NCBI GenBank assembly: GCA_964611335.1
Contig: CAZSXR010000004.1
Span: 1-64,000 of the forward strand
DNA from: BOG-1112 sp964611335
Lineage (GTDB): Bacteria; Bdellovibrionota_B; Oligoflexia; Oligoflexales; Bog-1112
Direction of reading: 5' to 3'
Length of the DNA stretch: 64,000 nucleotides
Positions 63,306 through 64,000 of this stretch are shown one piece after another (the first letter of the stretch is position 1; each line of letters starts with the position of its first letter). The notes beneath the pieces were generated by a model that was not told where the DNA came from, made no database searches, and was given only the letters and a program-made list of their open reading frames with translations. The position numbers and the translations under genes were made by a program.

Positions 63306-64000
63306 TTAACGACCAGCTATCGCCTTCTCTCTCGCAAAAAGTGAAAATGTATTTTGATCCACTTGAGTCGGATACTTTCCTGAAAAACATGCATCGCAAT
63401 GCGACGAAGGTGAAAAAAGAGAATGAAGATCATCTAACGAAGGATAAATCAAAGCATCCGCGCCAATATACTGTCTTATATCTTCTATAGAACGTGTCGA
63501 AGCAATGATTTCGTTTTTACGCGAAATGTCTATTCCATAAATACAGGGAAATTTCAGAGGAGGAGAACCCGAAACAAAATAAACTTCACGAGCACCTCGC
63601 TCTCTCAATAAAGAAACAATATGTTTCGAAGTTGTTCCCCTCACAATCGAATCATCCACGACTGCTACTTTTCTCCCCTCTACAAGTGATCGCACTGCAT
63701 TCAATTTTTGTTTTACTAAGTTGTCTCGAACTCCTTGGTTCGGTGAAATAAAGCTGCGACCTATATAATGATTTTTGACAATAGCCCTCTGATAGGGCAC
63801 ACCCAACTCATCTGCAATTCCTTGCGCACAAAAATATGAAGAACTGGGAACATCTATAATAATATCGGGCTTCAAATGAGCTTTTCGAAAATGTTTCGCA
63901 AGCGCACGCCCCATGCGCTCACGTTCTGTTGCAACCAATCTTTCAAAAAATTGTGAATCTTCTCTCGCAAAATAAATAAACTCAAATACACAAAAAGCTT
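63306..64000 (-). CDS. purF: Amidophosphoribosyltransferase (PurF), C-terminal part, cut by the window edge
   Basis: PurF makes phosphoribosylamine from PRPP and glutamine, the first step of purine synthesis. The visible frame stays open to 64000 (EFIYFAREDSQFFERL... in the last bases), so the N-terminal glutaminase domain lies beyond the right edge. The PRPP-binding loop is VAVVDDSIVRGTTSK, and the C terminus has SHCDACFSGKYP, common in enzymes of the Bacillus type that can carry an iron-sulfur cluster. An internal TTG at 63938 is not the true start. It is followed by the adenosine deaminase gene after 55 nt. Confidence 0.92.
   Translation of the reverse strand, partial: AFCVFEFIYFAREDSQFFERLVATERERMGRALAKHFRKAHLKPDIIIDVPSSSYFCAQGIADELGVPYQRAIVKNHYIGRSFISPNQGVRDNLVKQKLNAVRSLVEGRKVAVVDDSIVRGTTSKHIVSLLRERGAREVYFVSGSPPLKFPCIYGIDISRKNEIIASTRSIEDIRQYIGADALIYPSLDDLHSLFSPSSHCDACFSGKYPTQVDQNTFSLFAREKAIAGR

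Noticed and set aside
63254..63490. 78-codon plus-strand frame at the purF end
   Set aside because: It is mostly antisense to purF, whose coding sequence is certain, and shows no domain.
1..64000. CRISPR arrays, tRNA genes, prophage or toxin-antitoxin loci
   Set aside because: Nothing with regular spaced repeats, cloverleaf features, phage structural genes or small paired toxin-type genes was found on reading both strands.

Overview
The window is an AT-rich, gene-dense chromosomal segment of a Gram-negative bacterium. Outer-membrane lipoproteins with lipoboxes, a LolB-like protein, a predicted beta-barrel and RseP, together with peptidoglycan genes (murA, murG, murJ, namZ, a lytic transglycosylase), show a diderm cell. 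Low GC, frequent TTG starts, a fused isobutyryl-CoA mutase (IcmF), a bacterial deoxyhypusine-synthase-like protein and an S41 protease with a long C-terminal extension would fit a Bdellovibrionota/Oligoflexia-like lineage. That placement is an inference from gene content, not a proof. Almost all of the window is core genome; the only clear accessory material is one decayed transposable element.

Layout. Positions 1-110 look like the promoter and leader of an rRNA operon running leftwards off the window. 0.2-4.4 kb (+): a SWIM-SNF2 helicase and murA, whose active-site Cys is replaced by Asp. 4.4-19 kb (-): a very tight run read in the order uppS, cdsA, rseP, tsaB, pssA, asd, a beta-barrel protein, truA, a TPR lipoprotein, a LolB-like lipoprotein, two oligopeptide-ABC ATPases, murG, gltX. 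It couples lipid-carrier, phospholipid and peptidoglycan synthesis with envelope assembly. 19-24.7 kb: an RsmI-like methylase (+), then rho, rpmE, prfA, prmC and a PerM/AI-2E permease (-), a translation and termination cluster with its own strong promoter. 25-26.2 kb: a membrane glycosyltransferase gene destroyed by a roughly 300-bp IS200/IS605-type remnant that carries only the TnpB tail and the terminal hairpins. 26.3-34.6 kb: mixed single genes, including an AHSA1 protein, an ELM1-like secreted protein, rimO, a class IV aminotransferase, two exported proteins of unknown function, a deoxyhypusine-synthase-like protein and a RibD-C/DHFR-like reductase. 34.8-37.8 kb (+): rpsO-pnp-dut. 37.9-44.8 kb: an S41 protease, a TPR protein, NamZ, a PilZ protein and a DsbA-like thioredoxin. 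45-53.4 kb (+): orn, a phosphopantetheinyl transferase, folD, murJ, icmF, asnS. 53.6-57 kb (+): an ABC-F ATPase, selD, a lytic transglycosylase. 57-64 kb (-): purF (cut by the window edge), add, guaB, guaA, then dbpA, i.e. a purine cluster followed by an RNA helicase; a 30-bp perfect inverted repeat separates guaA from dbpA.

I found no CRISPR array, tRNA, prophage, toxin-antitoxin pair or recognisable defence island. The most unusual items are the TnpB/omega-RNA-like remnant inside the glycosyltransferase gene, the Cys-to-Asp MurA, the deoxyhypusine-synthase-like protein without the catalytic Lys, the long inverted repeat before dbpA, and several leader hairpins.
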